Notes: a model not told the origin generated them from the letters alone. Positions 53,501-64,000 are shown, counted from the first letter of the stretch. The stretch is DNA of 64,000 nt from Alligator mississippiensis (GCF_030867095.1 NC_081826.1:42014001-42078000), one strand, 5' to 3'. A program made the numbers and translations.

Positions 53501-56500
53501 ACTTTTGGGTACCTGCCACCTTTACTTGAATTACCTAGCTCAAATAAAGACTAACCATGTTGGACTTAAGTCAGACAGAAGGCCCTGCCCCTCCCTGCCT
53601 CCTACCTAACAAGAATGCAGAAAAGTGCTACTGTCTAAACAGGGAGCAGCAATGCACTTATACTCTAACTTGTTGTTGCTAGACTTAGATCTAATTATAC
53701 AGGGTAATTAGTTTTGTGCACTGATAAAGATTTTCTTGGCCGATACCGACAGCCTATGATTAACCAACCATATCAGCCGATGCTGATCCGATAATGGATA
53801 TTTCTTAATAGTACAAGGCATTTTAAACAACTTACATAAATTTGTTTGTTTGTTTGTTTGCATTTATAAACACACCTGCACACACACCTGCTCTGGCCCT
53901 CAATGAAGAAGGTGGTGACCGCCTTTTCCTCATTCACATTGTCCCCTCACCCATGGCTCCTACCTGCTCCCTGCACATTCCATGCTGTCATCCTGGGTGG
54001 CAGGGCAGACCCTTGTGCAGACAGCGGTGCCAGGTGTGTTTGGAGACCCAGAGCACACTGCTGCCTGGTGGGCTCCATGCAGCCAAGCTCCAGCAGCTGC
54101 TGTTGTGAAGCCAATTTTGCAAAGGTGCCCAGTTCCCTCGGTCCTAGGGAAGCTCTGAGAAAATTATCCAGGAGCACATCTGCGAGGGACCAGCAGGTGG
54201 TTGCCCCTAAGCATGATCCCAACATGGGTTCATTTGAGGCAGGTCGTGTCAGACCAACTTGGTGGCTTTCTACGACCAGGTCACAAAATCCTTGGATGCA
54301 GGTATCACAGTTGACGTAGTCTTTCTGGACTTTAGGAAGGCCTTCGACCCTGTCTCTCACCCCATCCTCATTAAGAAATTAGGTGACTGTGGTGTCGATG
54401 CCTTCACAGTCAGATGGGTCAGAAATTGGCTGGAGAGCCAATTTGGTGGTGGTGGACAGGTCTTTTTCGACCTGGAGGGGTGTGGGCAGTGGGGTCCCCC
54501 AGGGCTCAGTCCTCAGGCCCGCGCTGTTCAACATCTTCATCAGCGACTTGGACAAGGGGGTGAAAAGCACCTTGTTCAAATTCGCGGTTGACACTAAGAT
54601 GTGGGGAGAAGTGGGCATGCTGGAGGAGAGGGACAGGCTACAGGGGTGGGCGGATGAGAACAGGATGGGTTTCAATACTGACAAGTGCAAAGTATTGCAC
54701 CTGGGGAGGAAGAACCAGCAGCATACCTACAGGCTGGGGAAGTCCCTTCTTGTCAGCACAGAGGCAGAAAAGGATCTTGGAGTCGTTACTGATTCCAAAA
54801 TGAGCATGGGCCGCCAATGTGGGGATGCAGTCAGGAAGGCTAACCGCACCTTGTCATGCATCTACAGATGCATCACGAGCAGGTCCAAGGTGGTGATTCT
54901 CCCCCTCTATGCGACACTGATCAGGCCGCGGTTGGACTACTGTGTCCAGTTCTGGGCCACGCATTTCAGGAGGGATGTGGACAGCATCGAGAGGGTCCAG
55001 AGGAGGGCCGCTCGCATGATCTGGGGGCAGCAAGGCAGGCCCTATGAGGAGAGGCTACGGGACCTGAACCTGTTCAGCCTCCACAAGAGAAGGCTGAGAG
55101 GGGATCTGGTGGCCATCTACAAACTGGCCAAGGGGGACCAGCAGGCAATGGGCGAGTCCCTGTTCCCCCAAGCACTACCGAGAGTAACAAGGAATAATGG
55201 CCATAAGTTGACTGAGAGTAGATCAGGCTAGATGTCAGGAGGCGCTAATTCACAGTCAGGACGGGTAGGATCTGGAACCAACTTCCAAGGGAAGTGGTGC
55301 TCGCTCCTACCCTGGGGGGGGGGGGGGGGGGGGTCTTCAAAAAGGAGGCTGGGTAATCACCTAGCCAGGATCGTTTGACCCCAGCATTCTTTCCTGCCCA
55401 TGGCAGGGGGTCAGACTTGGTGATCTACTTACATCCCTTCTGACCCTACATCTATGAAACTATGCCCAGCAGAGTGGAATGTCCTTTGTGCAGCAGCACC
55501 TTACCCTGCCCACTTGCAGACCAGCAGCTCTGTAGCAGCCCTGGCGCTCAGGCCCTAATGCATGCACAGCGGTGTCATGGTGGCAGCAGCATCAGGAATC
55601 AGTAATGGTCCCTTTGTTGCTGGGTCTCTTCATTGCTGTGACCGCTCCCTGGCATCCCCCTCCTCTTCCACTGCTCACTGAGACCTGTAGTTTGCTGTGG
55701 GCTCAGGCCAGCAGTGGCGTGTTGAGACTGGACTACACTCGCCAGGGTGCTCCGGGTACCTGGCCATAATTATTGGCTGCAATAACTAAAACAAGGTGAT
55801 AGCTGATAACATCAGTTTCTCCTTTTTGTTGGTGCTGATAAAATAGCCATCCAATAGATCGGTGCACCCCTAGTTAGGGTTGAATAGCTTAGGAATCTCA
55901 CTTCACATGCGTCTAAGGCTGCCACTGCTCAAGAAGACAATAAAAATTCAAGCAAATTTATAAGACAGAAAACTCTAAAATGGTGCTTTTAGGTATAGCA
56001 ATTTAACAAAATTACTCTCAGAATGAGAAGCTCCAATTAAATCGCAACCAAATTCTGATGGGTTCACTGTAGAAGTGAACCTGACTATCTAAGAGCAGAG
56101 AAAACAGTTGGAAATAGTGAACTCCTTGCATCGTTTTCCAGGAACCTGATTATTGTGTCCCACCCTGTGGGAAGAGGTCTTGGCTGATTCTCTGTACTGA
56201 TACAGCTAGAGCTTGCAAAAGCTTAATTTGCTGGCAAAGGGAAGTTTTAACATAATATCCTGGTACTGTCTGTTACCATGATAAAAGTTTAAATCAAACT
56301 GAATAAATAATAGTATAGCTACATTGCCTTTTTGCCTAAAGTGAAAGGAATGATACAGCAATTATCAAACTGGGAATTATACTGGATTAAAATAGAACAG
56401 AACTAGATAATCTAGGGGCAGGCAAAATATGGCCTGCAGGCCAGATCCGGCCCACCAAGCCATTCTATCCAGCCTGTGGCGCCCCTAAAATAAATTAGAA

Positions 56501-59500
56501 AATTAATTATTATCTTCCTGTGGCTGCCTGTCAAAGATGACAAGGTAGCAGCAGCAAGGCCCACCCGGCCCCATTCTACCCCCAGCCAGAAGCTTCTGTC
56601 TAGCAGGGGCTTCAGACTGGTGATCCTGGGTCTGTTTCTTTGCTCTGCTTCATCTGATTCTCCACTCAGACAAAGAACGGGTGAAGGTAGAGGGAGGATC
56701 ACTGGCTCATCAGGAGTCACCCTGGCCCACCTGGCACTATGCGGTTCCCAGCTGGCTTCTGCTGTGCTGTGCAGTCCCGGTGTTGCAGCTGGGGACCATG
56801 TGCTGCTGGAGCATAGAAGGAAGGGAAGCAGCAGGGGAAAGGCAGCAACGGGAGCACAGTGCCCTTGGAGTTGGGGCTGGCAGCAGCAGGATCTGGCTGG
56901 TAACCACGGGGGTCAGGCTGGCTCCTGCTGCATTCTGTGGTCCTGGCATTTCAGCTGAGACCCATGCGCTGCCAGGAGGTGCACAGCCAGCTGCGCCGCA
57001 CGGTTCCCAGCTGCAATGCTGGAACCGCAGAACACATCAGGAGTCCCCAGCTGGCTCCTGCCATCACCCCCATCACGAGGGCCGTGCACCTGCTGCTCCA
57101 TGCTGTGCAGATCCGTGGACTCGGAGCCCCACCCCCTGCTTCCCCACGGAGTCCAGCACGGCGCTTCCCCTGGTGTGTGTGTGGAAACTGCAGGTGCTCA
57201 GCTTGAAGCCTCTGTGATAGAGGCGGCCAGCCAGGCTGCGCACACCCTGCTCCCCACAACCCCCCACGCAGCCACACCCCTCCATACCTCACCATATACT
57301 CCCCACACCCCCATATACAATATAAAAGAGTGAGACTTTATTTTTGAGTTATGCAGTCCCCTCTATATACAGTACAGAAGCACAAATCATGACAAATTTT
57401 TGTAATAAAATTAAAATATGTCATAGTTGGTGTTTGATTTCTAGTGTATGATTTGGGGGTTTTTTGATTCTAAGATTACAACCCCCCCTCCCCCTCCCAA
57501 AAAGAATATTTCTGGTGGCAGAGGTCAGGGGTTAGGGGATGGGGCAACTGTCAAGGGATGGGGCTACCCATGCGGCCCTCAACAGCTAACCTAAACTTAT
57601 TAATCAGCCCTCCATCCGAAATAATTGCCCGCCCCTGAGATGATCCCTTGTGCCAAACATAAAAATACCATATTGCCTTATGTTTCTATATGCTCAGGTG
57701 AACTAAAATCTCTTGTAGCTTAAATACTTGGCTACATAATTGAGAAGCACTAATAGAAGTGGAACAGATCTGCCTTTATCTGGAGCAGGGAATAATAGAA
57801 ATGACAGAACAGCTCTTCAATGGGGACAGTAACCTTGCTTCTGAATTTCTGGCTCAAGTAAGCTGAGCATGTGCATGCTTTTAATTCACTGAGTTCTTGG
57901 GGTGTCCCCAGTAACTCCAGGAGTTGAAATTTCAAGTGGTAAATTCATTGTTTAATAGCAGCTAGGTAATGATTTCATTTTCAAAAGACCTTTAGATTTT
58001 GAGCCATACAGAGCTACTTAGTTTGAAAAGGCCACCTTTTAGACTCATTCTGTTCAGTAGTACAAATCTCATAACTACAAAGTAAGCTGGATAACATACA
58101 TAGACATCCATTAAAATTGAACCTGTCTGATTGTTCTGACAGTTGCATCTTAGAGCTGCATCCCATGTTGCCACACATCTCTTCATTGGTGGGACATTAT
58201 GTTGGCATATGATAGCACTTCAGTTTCCCTGGGTTTTTTTCAGTTTATTGGGAGCTGGTACATTACATGCCATGATCTGATAGGCATGTATATTTAGGCT
58301 GTCTACACTGCTAATTATGATTATCTTTAAAGTCATTCTTGTGACCAACTGTATGGTTAACCATTAAATCTGCGTCAGAAAGTGGTCCACCCTGAGCCCT
58401 GAAAGCTCTGCTAAATTTCTGTGTGTGAGATTGACCCTATTACCCTTGCTTCTTAGCCCCCCGGTTTCTGCAGTGTGTTCAAAACTTAGCACTGTGCTGC
58501 AGGCCTCTGGTGCAAAGGATCCACCATGATCAGTCCTGCAGCACCCTGTTCCTGCCTGCTACTCTATCATGCCCTATTTCCAGTGCAGGGGGAGCCTGGG
58601 ATTGCAATCATGATTCTACGTGCATCCCAAGCATCTCCAACTGATTCTATGTGCATCTTAAGTAATGTGATAGTCTGAGAATTATCATCCCAGGCTCCCC
58701 TTGCATCAGCAAGTAGCAGGCTAGGTGCCTGCTGTGCCCGTGGCTCAGAGTGCCAGTCAGCTGATTGGCACTCCCAGCCTCAGGAGCATGCCAGAGCCCT
58801 TTGAGGCTCTGGTACACTCCTGTGTTGAGCGTTTCAGTTGATAGATAGGCACTGGCCACATGTTCGGTTTAAGGCATGATGGAAACCAGCCACAAAGTTA
58901 TTACACATCATATTTTGTCTAATAACTTTGTGGTTTTTTCCCTGCTTTATTATGCCATTGATTCCATGAACAAGTCGCTGAGTTGCTACTTAAGACATGA
59001 TTAACTGGTTAATCACATCTTAAGTGTAACATCTTTCAGGGGCCTATGTCTTATTAAAAACATTTTTCAGTTGAATCTTTAAAGTGGGCTTGTTGGGTCA
59101 GTGTGAAGTGTACAGCTGTTTAGAGCATTCTTGAGACATACTGTTTCGGGTAAAAGTCACTCTTCTCGTGCTATAAAGTCAGGCATTTATTTTGGTGAAT
59201 GTTCTGAAATACCATCTGGCTTGCAAGGTTAACATTCCAATTCTTTGTGAATATGCTAGTTTGATTTTAGTGGTTGACACTTTATTTGGCATTTGTGTAT
59301 GTTTATGTGCAGCTTTTAAATTAATATGGAAGATCCATGTGTTGCAAAGCTGTGTATGCAAAGTATGTATGTTGCAAAGTTGTATATTTGAATGAATGTA
59401 TCTTTTAGATGAAAGGAGGTATATCACCTGTGCCTAAACACTTCCATACAGATGGACCCAGTATTGGTTACATCACTTTTTGGAATGTTATATTGCTGTG

Positions 59501-62500
59501 GATTCCATGTTTCCGGGAACGAAACACAAGTTTCAATAAATTTGGCATTTATGACTTGAGATTAAACACTGTAAAAGTCAAAACATTCCATAATTCATAA
59601 CAATTGTGACTGTTGCAAATCAGTATCTGTAATGCACCAGTTAGATTCAAATCACCGTTAACAACATTTCAAAATAAACTATTAGCATACTTTATAAAAT
59701 TGCTGGTCCCTTTGTTAAGTTGAAAATTCATGGGGTTGCCAGGTCTTGCAAGATTATCGTAAACCTTGTCATACCTGGTATTTGTTTTTAAAGCGCAAGT
59801 TCTTTGAGTTGCATGAATGCAAAAGAATCAGTCTTTTACTTTTTTAATTTATTTTTGTAAAGTTTGTAGCCCTTGCGGTTGTAGAGGAAAGCTTGAAAAT
59901 ATGAAGACTTATGACTTGCCAAACCAAAAGGAAAGAAAAAGACCCCCAGAGTTTTGTGTTTTTTTATTTCATTATGAGGCCCATTTCACGTTAGAAATAT
60001 TTGCAGGTTGTGTTTAATGATATATGGGAAATAGAGGCTGGCTGTGGGGTAGAATAACAAAAGCCCATCTCTGATAGCCAGGGGGTTGCACAAGGGAAAC
60101 TCCTGGTTCTCTCTCTATTCTCAACTCCATGATGCACATTTTGCTGTATATTCATTTTGGATCCTTACTGTCTAGCAACCAATATGAAAGATGAACCACA
60201 CACACTTGGTCCCAGGTCAGGACCCAAGAGAAATCCCAGCCTTGTTTCTGTGTCCAGCAAACACAGCATAGGACTATTTTTCTCATTGTGGGGTTTGCCC
60301 AAGGGACCTTATTTTTCAGTTGCGTGGGAGGTGTTCTTTTTGTGAAGTGACAAAGCAGGCTTAGTTTTCAGGATCTTTGCTTCCTGAAGCATTCTTCAAT
60401 CTACTCCATATAAGTATTTTCAGATAAGATCTATTCTTATAGATACTAAATTGAGATGACAACCAGTAGGGCTGTGCGAAGCTTCAGGTGCTGATTCAAT
60501 TCAAAGGAGATTTGGCCTGATTCAGTGGCTGAACCTCCAAATCCAAATTGAATCGGGACCAGTTAAAAGGTCTGAATCGATTCGAAGATCTCCGAATTGA
60601 TTTGGAAAAGATTCGGAGAGCTTTGGTGATTTGGACAGCCACTGCTTGCTGCGGCAGGGGGGCTGGACCCAGACTCTGAGCTGGTAAGTAGGAGGTGGGG
60701 GAAGGGAGGCTGGAGGAGGGGGAAGGGACTGTGGGGGGACCTCTGCCAGGCTCCATCCCTTGCCTGCTCCACCAGCCCCCCCCCCCCGAGTGTCCCCTGA
60801 TCCCTGTCTGCTCCCCCAGCTCCTCCCATAGCTGCCCTGGCCCTTTAAACAAAAAGCCCCCACTCACTGGGTGCTGCCAGGCGGGGAGTGATCCCTGCTG
60901 CCTCCCACTACCCCATGCTGCATGGGGGGCTCTGCAGTATGGGGCAGTGGGGATTCCTTCCCTCCTCCCCCACACCCCTTCCTTGCTGGGCAGCAGCTAG
61001 TGAGTTTGGGCTTTTTTTTTGTTTTTTTGTTTGGGTTTTTTTAAAGGGCCGGAGCAGGGGCAGGTGGGGCAGCCATCGTGGGGCTGGGGGAGTGGGCAGG
61101 GGTTGGGGGGCTTGTGGCAGAGCCCGCACGCAGCATGGGGCAGTGAGGGGCAGCAGGGATTGTCCCCCCCTCCTGGCAGTAGCCAATTAGTGGGGGTTTT
61201 ATTTTTTAAAGAGCCGGGAGCTGGGGCGGTTGGGGCTGGGAGAGCGGGCAGGGGCCTGTGTGATTCAGCCTTATCAATTTGGGACAGTGATTTGAATCAC
61301 CGAATCAAATCACTGTCCCCCGAATTGGCCGAGTCCGAATCTGAAGCGAATACTAGCCACTTCGCACAGGCCTAACAGCCAGGTACTTCTGTAGTTCTGT
61401 TTAACTATAAACAAAGAAAATATTTTCAAATTAAAGTAATTTCTCTCTGGGAGCCATGATGATAATCTACTGTAGATAGTATTTTAAGTAGGTCTTTACT
61501 TTTGCTGAAGCAAGCAGATTCAGGAGAGGTGAGGGGAGGAGAAGCTGGAATGGAAAAAACCTCTGTTAAACAGAAATGTTGACCTTCTCCTCCAGTATTC
61601 TGACAACCAGATGTTTTATAACCAAGTCTTGGTTTTGAAAACCAAAAGTATGGATCTTTTGTTACAGAAGTAATTTCAGCTGACTTCTGATGCACATGTT
61701 TGGAAGGCTTCTCTATAGGTTACATTGTTGTATGCTTCTATTCTTTGATATTGGCAGAAGAGGAATGTGAGAGGGAGGATGGCACTGAGCTCTTTGAGTT
61801 TGACCAAAGCAGAAGAAGCAGGTTTCATTAAAACAACAGAAGGCATGGCCTCACTGCTTGGTTTATACTTAATCCATAAAATAGGCTGGTACTTCAACAC
61901 AGGTTAAAATAGCTATCTGCTTAAATACAGCTGGAAAGAATTAAAAGTCTGTCTTCAGTATTAATGTTTTGTTCTGATGTTTATTTTGTTTCTAATTAAT
62001 TGGGTGGGATGGTATTTAGCTTTTATGATAACTGCAGATTTTTTTTCTCTAATTATTTTCGGCTGGGTTGCACGTTAAATGTTAAAACATCTGTCTATTT
62101 GCAAGTTATCACTGAGGAATTTGAGCAGCTAGATGGAGGCAATAAAATTATTGTCGCTGCAATTTATTTTTTCTCTTTCTTAGAGTGGCTTACTTAAAAT
62201 CAAAAAAATTTGATAAGGAATTAATTGCACGAATGGTCTCGAGAGCTCCATTTTTGCTGATGTTTTCTGTGGAAAGATTAGATAACAGATTGGGTTTCTT
62301 CCAAAAAGAACTTGGATTAAGTGTACAGAAAGTAAGTAAGATACGTCGACATGTTGAAGTATTTTGTTAGTGAAAGTAGGATGATCCTGAAACGTTTGAC
62401 TAACCTAATATATCTTATTTCATTAGTCTATAAAGGTGCATATTTATGCTGCCTTCTGACTGACATCAGACTAACATAGCTAACTACTTCTCTCTAACCT

Positions 62501-64000
62501 AAAAATGCTTGTGCAGTATTACATGAAGTATTACAAAGGTTACAGTCACCTACTGCAGAAGGCTAGCAAGGACCTCTGATGTTGTAGGTGTCCCATCTTT
62601 TCAAAATGTTGCAATGTAATTAAGTCGTCGGTTGGCAAGTCTACACATGAGCTTTTATGCACAGTAGCCTATTGTATTGCACATCAAAGTTTCATGTCCA
62701 AAACAGTGCTAATATGCTAATGAACAGTAGAATTAGTCTATTGTGCATTAACTGTCACTAAAAAGGCATTTGCTTTTGCTCCTGTGCACTAGGGCAGCCT
62801 AATGCACTTTTATGTAGTACCTCATATAGAGGTACTCGACTTAATGTGCAGTAGCAAAAGTGCATTAATGAATGTGTAGATGAGCGCAATGATAGGTATA
62901 TCATGGTGTTAAGTGTCATACCAGCATATGCTCCTGGCTGTCTGCTGAGTCCAGTAATCTATTGGCAGTACAGTACATGATCACATAGGAGATCAGGTGC
63001 CTGGTTTTGTGGTCTTCAAGGCATTGGCAATTGATTCAGTCTTCTGAAAGATGGGTTAGTTGTTTCATTCAAACATCATTCCTTAATTATCATGTTCCAG
63101 AAAGTCCTGTGTTATTTTGCCAAAAAGATAACATTTGGCAATTGGGCTTTGACATTGGAGAGAAGAAAGGAGAAATATTCAAACACTACAAAACCACACG
63201 TTTTTCAGACTGATGGTAAATCCTTATGTCAGCCTAATAACAGAATGGAATCAGGATGTACTGCCAATGCTCTTTTTCTCAAGGTATGGACAAAGAATCA
63301 AATTGTGATGAGTGAATGTGGGGTGGGGACTTTCTGCAAAGCAGTTGAGGTGTAGTAACTGTCTGTCTGCCCTTTCTTGCCCCCCATGGTGAGCAAAAGC
63401 TAAACTAAAATACTTTAGCCATATTTGTTCAAGGCAAAGTTGCCTTTACATTGGGCTAGGAGCCAGGCAGATTCCCAGTTACATTGGAGCAAGTGTTCTG
63501 TAGAAATTCCCTATCCATTGCTAACTTTCTGAAGTTGGATCACTGTTCCATGCCTTTAGGCTGATGTGGAGGGGTAAAGTATATTAGTCGATAAGTCCTG
63601 TACAGGTACCAGCACCTGAAGATTTCAAAACTTATTGGCTACAAAAGAACAAATACTAAGAACTGAGAGAGGATTGGTGGTTCAACCTGCTATTAGTCTT
63701 TAGGTGTCTCTGCAGTTTCACCATGTGTCTAGAACCTAGCCTGTTTCAAATAGGGAATGGTGAAATTTGACTCCAGCTTTTGTACTTCTGTCTATTCTGC
63801 GTTCTTCTGTTTGAAATGTGAGAGTACAGAAGTAAAAATGTGAACAAAAGGCATGTAATTGACTTCCATGAGTGGATTTCTAAGCTGTTTTTTTATGAAC
63901 AATAATTATTTCCATTTTTAAATTGTAGACCAGGAATCTAGTAAGTCGTCTTCCAAGGCTACTGACTGGAAGTTTGGAGCCGGTAAAAGAAAACCTAGCG
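42859..64000 (+). CDS. MTERF3: MTERF3, mitochondrial transcription termination factor 3; 5' part, 3' end outside window
   Basis: Joined from 42859-43009, 49402-49554, 52085-52274, 62184-62331 and 63929-64000 (714 nt, 238 codons, open to the right edge). Phases agree at every junction. MTERF3 is a mitochondrial mTERF-family protein (leucine-rich helical repeats) that represses mtDNA transcription initiation and aids mitoribosome assembly. From residue 83 ([13 protein letters not shown]) onward it closely follows human MTERF3, including [29 protein letters not shown] and [15 protein letters not shown]. The N-terminus is shorter than human by about 60 residues and is unlike it, but is Arg-rich and lacks acids for 40 residues, as expected for a mitochondrial import signal. 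It shares its promoter with PTDSS1. Confidence 0.96.
43558..43714. mobile_element. Short hAT-Charlie-like MITE
   Basis: The ends are CAGTGCTTCCCAAACTTTT and GTTTGGGAACTGCT, as in Charlie/MER5-type elements. The TSD is GTCTAGCC and GTCTAGCT (7 of 8). 157 bp, non-coding, in MTERF3 intron 1 about 550 bp after exon 1. Confidence 0.82.
43876..44249. mobile_element. hAT-like MITE (TCAAACATATGG / GTTTGACACCCCTG ends)
   Basis: The left AGTAGTATCAAACATATGGC and the right GTGAGTTTGACACCCCTG are inverted repeats of a common CAGGGGTGTCAAACTCA end. The flanking 8-mers GTAAAACC and ATGAACCC agree at 5 positions. Confidence 0.65.
44810..45478. mobile_element. hAT-like element with perfect target duplication
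   Basis: The ends are CAAGGGCAAATCCAGGA and the complement of TAGGAGCAGATCCAGGA (13 of 17). The 8-bp TSD GACCAGAA is identical on both sides (44802-44809 and 45479-45486). The 669-bp interior is C/T-rich with TTCCC repeats near 44965-45005. No transposase frame. Confidence 0.88.
45487..46971. other. MTERF3 intron 1 stretch, no feature recognised
   Basis: AT-rich, apparently single-copy intronic sequence. Confidence 0.5.
46980..48547 (+). mobile_element. hAT-like element, CAGGGATCC family, copy B
   Basis: It starts CAGGGATCCAGGTTTTCC and ends AAAATCAAGATCCCTG. The TSD is GTGATTAT (46972-46979) and GCGATTAT (48548-48555). The ends are rows of CAGAGAAAA-like units as in copy A; the 1.2-kb centre is GC-rich and partly palindromic. 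It holds GGTAAGT at 47986-47992 and ACTTACC at 48329-48335, both in an ACACAGGTAAGTG-like setting. Confidence 0.9.
48556..49401. other. MTERF3 intron 1, right end, no feature recognised
   Basis: AT-rich intronic sequence up to the exon 2 acceptor. Confidence 0.5.
49402..49554 (+). CDS. MTERF3: MTERF3 coding exon 2
   Basis: 153 nt. It continues [19 protein letters not shown] and ends ETLTELVHL. The segment [13 protein letters not shown] is the same as in human. Acceptor CTTCCAG, donor GTAAGT. Confidence 0.95.
49857..50125. mobile_element. hAT-Charlie-like MITE
   Basis: The ends are CAGTGATTCTCAACAGG and GTTGGGAACTACTG. The TSD is TTCCAGAG and TTCTAGAA (6 of 8). 269 bp in MTERF3 intron 2, with internal hairpin AATTGAGTGTCACTCAATT at 50039-50057. 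Confidence 0.8.
50162..51050 (+). mobile_element. hAT-like element, CAGGGGCGGGCAA family, right end missing
   Basis: It starts TAGGGGCAAGCAAAATATGC and follows the copy at 56413, including TTTAGAAAATTTATATTTAT, the ACACCCC-rich interior and AAGAGTAAGACTTCATTTTA. The last part (the TTGCCCGCCCCTG end) is absent; similarity stops near 51050. Confidence 0.75.
50515..50542. repeat. (TG)n microsatellite
   Basis: About 14 TG units in the element at 50162, followed by CA/CCACAC-rich low-complexity sequence to about 50740. Confidence 0.9.
51348..51890. mobile_element. hAT-Charlie-like MITE with GC-rich interior
   Basis: The ends are CAGTGATTCTCAGCTGG and AAAGGTTGAGAACTACT. TSD-like TTTAG and TTAG remnants flank it. 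It lies 195 bp before MTERF3 exon 3. Confidence 0.7.
52085..52274 (+). CDS. MTERF3: MTERF3 coding exon 3 (first mTERF repeats)
   Basis: 190 nt: [20 protein letters not shown] through [11 protein letters not shown]. It covers the first mTERF helical repeats. Acceptor TCTATAG, donor AAG|GTATTT. A reading frame runs on past the donor to 52392 but is intronic. Confidence 0.96.
52757..53410 (+). mobile_element. hAT-like element, CAGGGGCGGGCAA family
   Basis: It starts CAGGGGCGGGCAAAATACAG and ends AATTGCCCACCCCTG. The TSD is CCATAAGT (52749-52756) and CCATAAAT (53411-53418). 654 bp, non-coding. Confidence 0.9.
53841..53860. repeat. (TTTG)5 microsatellite
   Basis: Five exact TTTG units within the left part of the split hAT element. 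Confidence 0.9.
54115..55464 (+). mobile_element. CR1 LINE 3' fragment with long RT reading frame
   Basis: The RT starts near [16 protein letters not shown] with motif A as [13 protein letters not shown]; the frame then shifts and 54383-55231 stays open for 282 codons ([31 protein letters not shown], then the C-terminal region). Motif C is FAVDT instead of FADDT, so a catalytic Asp is lost. The end is CTACATCTATGAAACTATG. A 20-G run at 55314-55333 replaces part of the C-terminal region. Confidence 0.92.
55314..55333. repeat. G20 homopolymer
   Basis: Twenty consecutive G in the CR1 copy. This could be a real expansion or an assembly artefact. Confidence 0.85.
56413..57637 (+). mobile_element. 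hAT-like element, CAGGGGCGGGCAA family, full-length copy
   Basis: It starts TAGGGGCAGGCAAAATATGG and ends AATTGCCCGCCCCTG. The TSD is AGATAATC (56405-56412) and AGATGATC (57638-57645). 1,225 bp with no transposase; the interior is GC-rich with imperfect inverted repeats. Confidence 0.9.
57646..58873. other. MTERF3 intron 3 stretch, no feature recognised
   Basis: AT-rich to neutral intronic sequence without element ends. Confidence 0.45.
58874..59024. mobile_element. Hairpin-type MITE (two hairpins)
   Basis: CCACAAAGTTATTA and TAATAACTTTGTGG form a 14-bp perfect stem within a longer palindrome (58874-58963). CTTAAGACATGATTAAC and GTTAATCACATCTTAAG (58989-59024) form a second (15 of 17). The same pair occurs at 26545-26870. 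Confidence 0.6.
60467..61374. mobile_element. hAT-like foldback MITE (TAGGGCTGTGCGAAG ends)
   Basis: The ends TAGGGCTGTGCGAAGCTTC and CCACTTCGCACAGGCCTA are inverted. The TSD is ACAACCAG (60459-60466) and ACAGCCAG (61375-61382). The terminal zones are GATTCGAAT-type repeats; the GC-rich centre is palindromic (GGCCCTTTAAACAAAAAGCC against TTTTTTAAAGGGCCGGAGC). GGTAAGT is at 60683-60689. Confidence 0.9.
61383..62183. other. MTERF3 intron 3, right end, no feature recognised
   Basis: AT-rich intronic sequence up to the exon 4 acceptor. Confidence 0.5.
62184..62331 (+). CDS. MTERF3: MTERF3 coding exon 4
   Basis: 148 nt: [18 protein letters not shown] to [10 protein letters not shown], an mTERF repeat containing the [19 protein letters not shown] stretch. 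Acceptor TTTCTTAG, donor AAA|GTAAGT. It follows a 9.9-kb intron filled with DNA transposons and a CR1. Confidence 0.96.
62639..62882. mobile_element. MITE with inverted CTACACAT ends
   Basis: GTCTACACATGAGCTTTTATG through GCACAGTAG on the left is mirrored by CTACACATTCATTAATGCAC on the minus strand at the right. Repeated GTGCATTA units lie inside. No clear TSD. Confidence 0.6.
62890..63928. other. MTERF3 intron 4, right part, no feature recognised
   Basis: AT-rich intronic sequence with short chance frames only. Confidence 0.5.
63929..64000 (+). CDS. MTERF3: MTERF3 coding exon 5, cut by window end
   Basis: Acceptor AATTGTAG, then [20 protein letters not shown] and ENLA up to the last base. 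It matches the next human MTERF3 repeat and stays open to the edge. Confidence 0.95.

Larger units (their letters stand above)
53711..55872 (+). mobile_element. hAT-like element, TAGGGGTGCACCGATA family, copy 6, split by CR1
   Basis: The left end is GTTTTGTGCACTGATAAAG with GGCCGATACCGACAGCC; the right end is TAGATCGGTGCACCCCTA. The CR1 at 54115-55464 sits between. The interior left of the CR1 differs from the GC cores of copies 1-5. No clear TSD remains. It lies in the MTERF3 intron between exons 3 and 4. Confidence 0.75.

Overview
This is a vertebrate genomic window with two intron-rich genes that diverge from one CpG-rich promoter. On the minus strand are coding exons 1 to 9 of PTDSS1 (phosphatidylserine synthase 1); its remaining 3' exons lie to the left of base 1. 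On the plus strand are the first four coding exons and the start of the fifth of MTERF3 (mitochondrial transcription termination factor 3), which runs off the right edge. The start codons are only 271 bases apart. The same head-to-head pair is known in human (8q22). Exon ends were set by reading GT/AG sites and codon phase; every PTDSS1 junction stays in frame, and the residue numbering matches human PTDSS1 from residue 1 to 357 with no insertion or deletion.

The organism is most likely a crocodilian, with a turtle as second choice. This rests on the repeats: several CR1 LINE copies of different ages ending in ATCTATGAA-like tails, and many short non-autonomous DNA transposons of hAT type. 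No long autonomous transposase gene was seen. The species call is an inference.

Layout. 1-42408: PTDSS1 introns with exons at 3032, 7556, 8417, 10594, 15781, 23061, 28272, 33151 and 42409. 42130-43130: CpG island with the two-way promoter. 43010-64000: MTERF3 introns with exons at 49402, 52085, 62184 and 63929. Most other recognisable sequence is mobile. Five complete copies, plus one interrupted by a CR1, belong to a hAT-like family ending TAGGGGTGCACCGATA. Two 1.5-kb elements end in CAGGGATCC. A third family (CAGGGGCGGGCAA) has four copies. There are several single elements, many framed by 8-bp target-site duplications (TSDs) that can be read directly. There are at least eight CR1 fragments.

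The most unusual signal is in the transposons. Elements with different terminal repeats share the same GC-rich interior. Those interiors are large imperfect palindromes, and several carry a near-perfect 5' splice donor (GGTAAGT) at both ends, pointing inward on each strand. There are also nested insertions (CR1 split by an AT-rich element, itself split by a hAT-like element; a palindromic element split in one arm; a hAT element split by CR1) and a cluster of three hairpins near 5.6-5.8 kb. No bacterial, CRISPR or operon-like feature, rRNA or tRNA was found.
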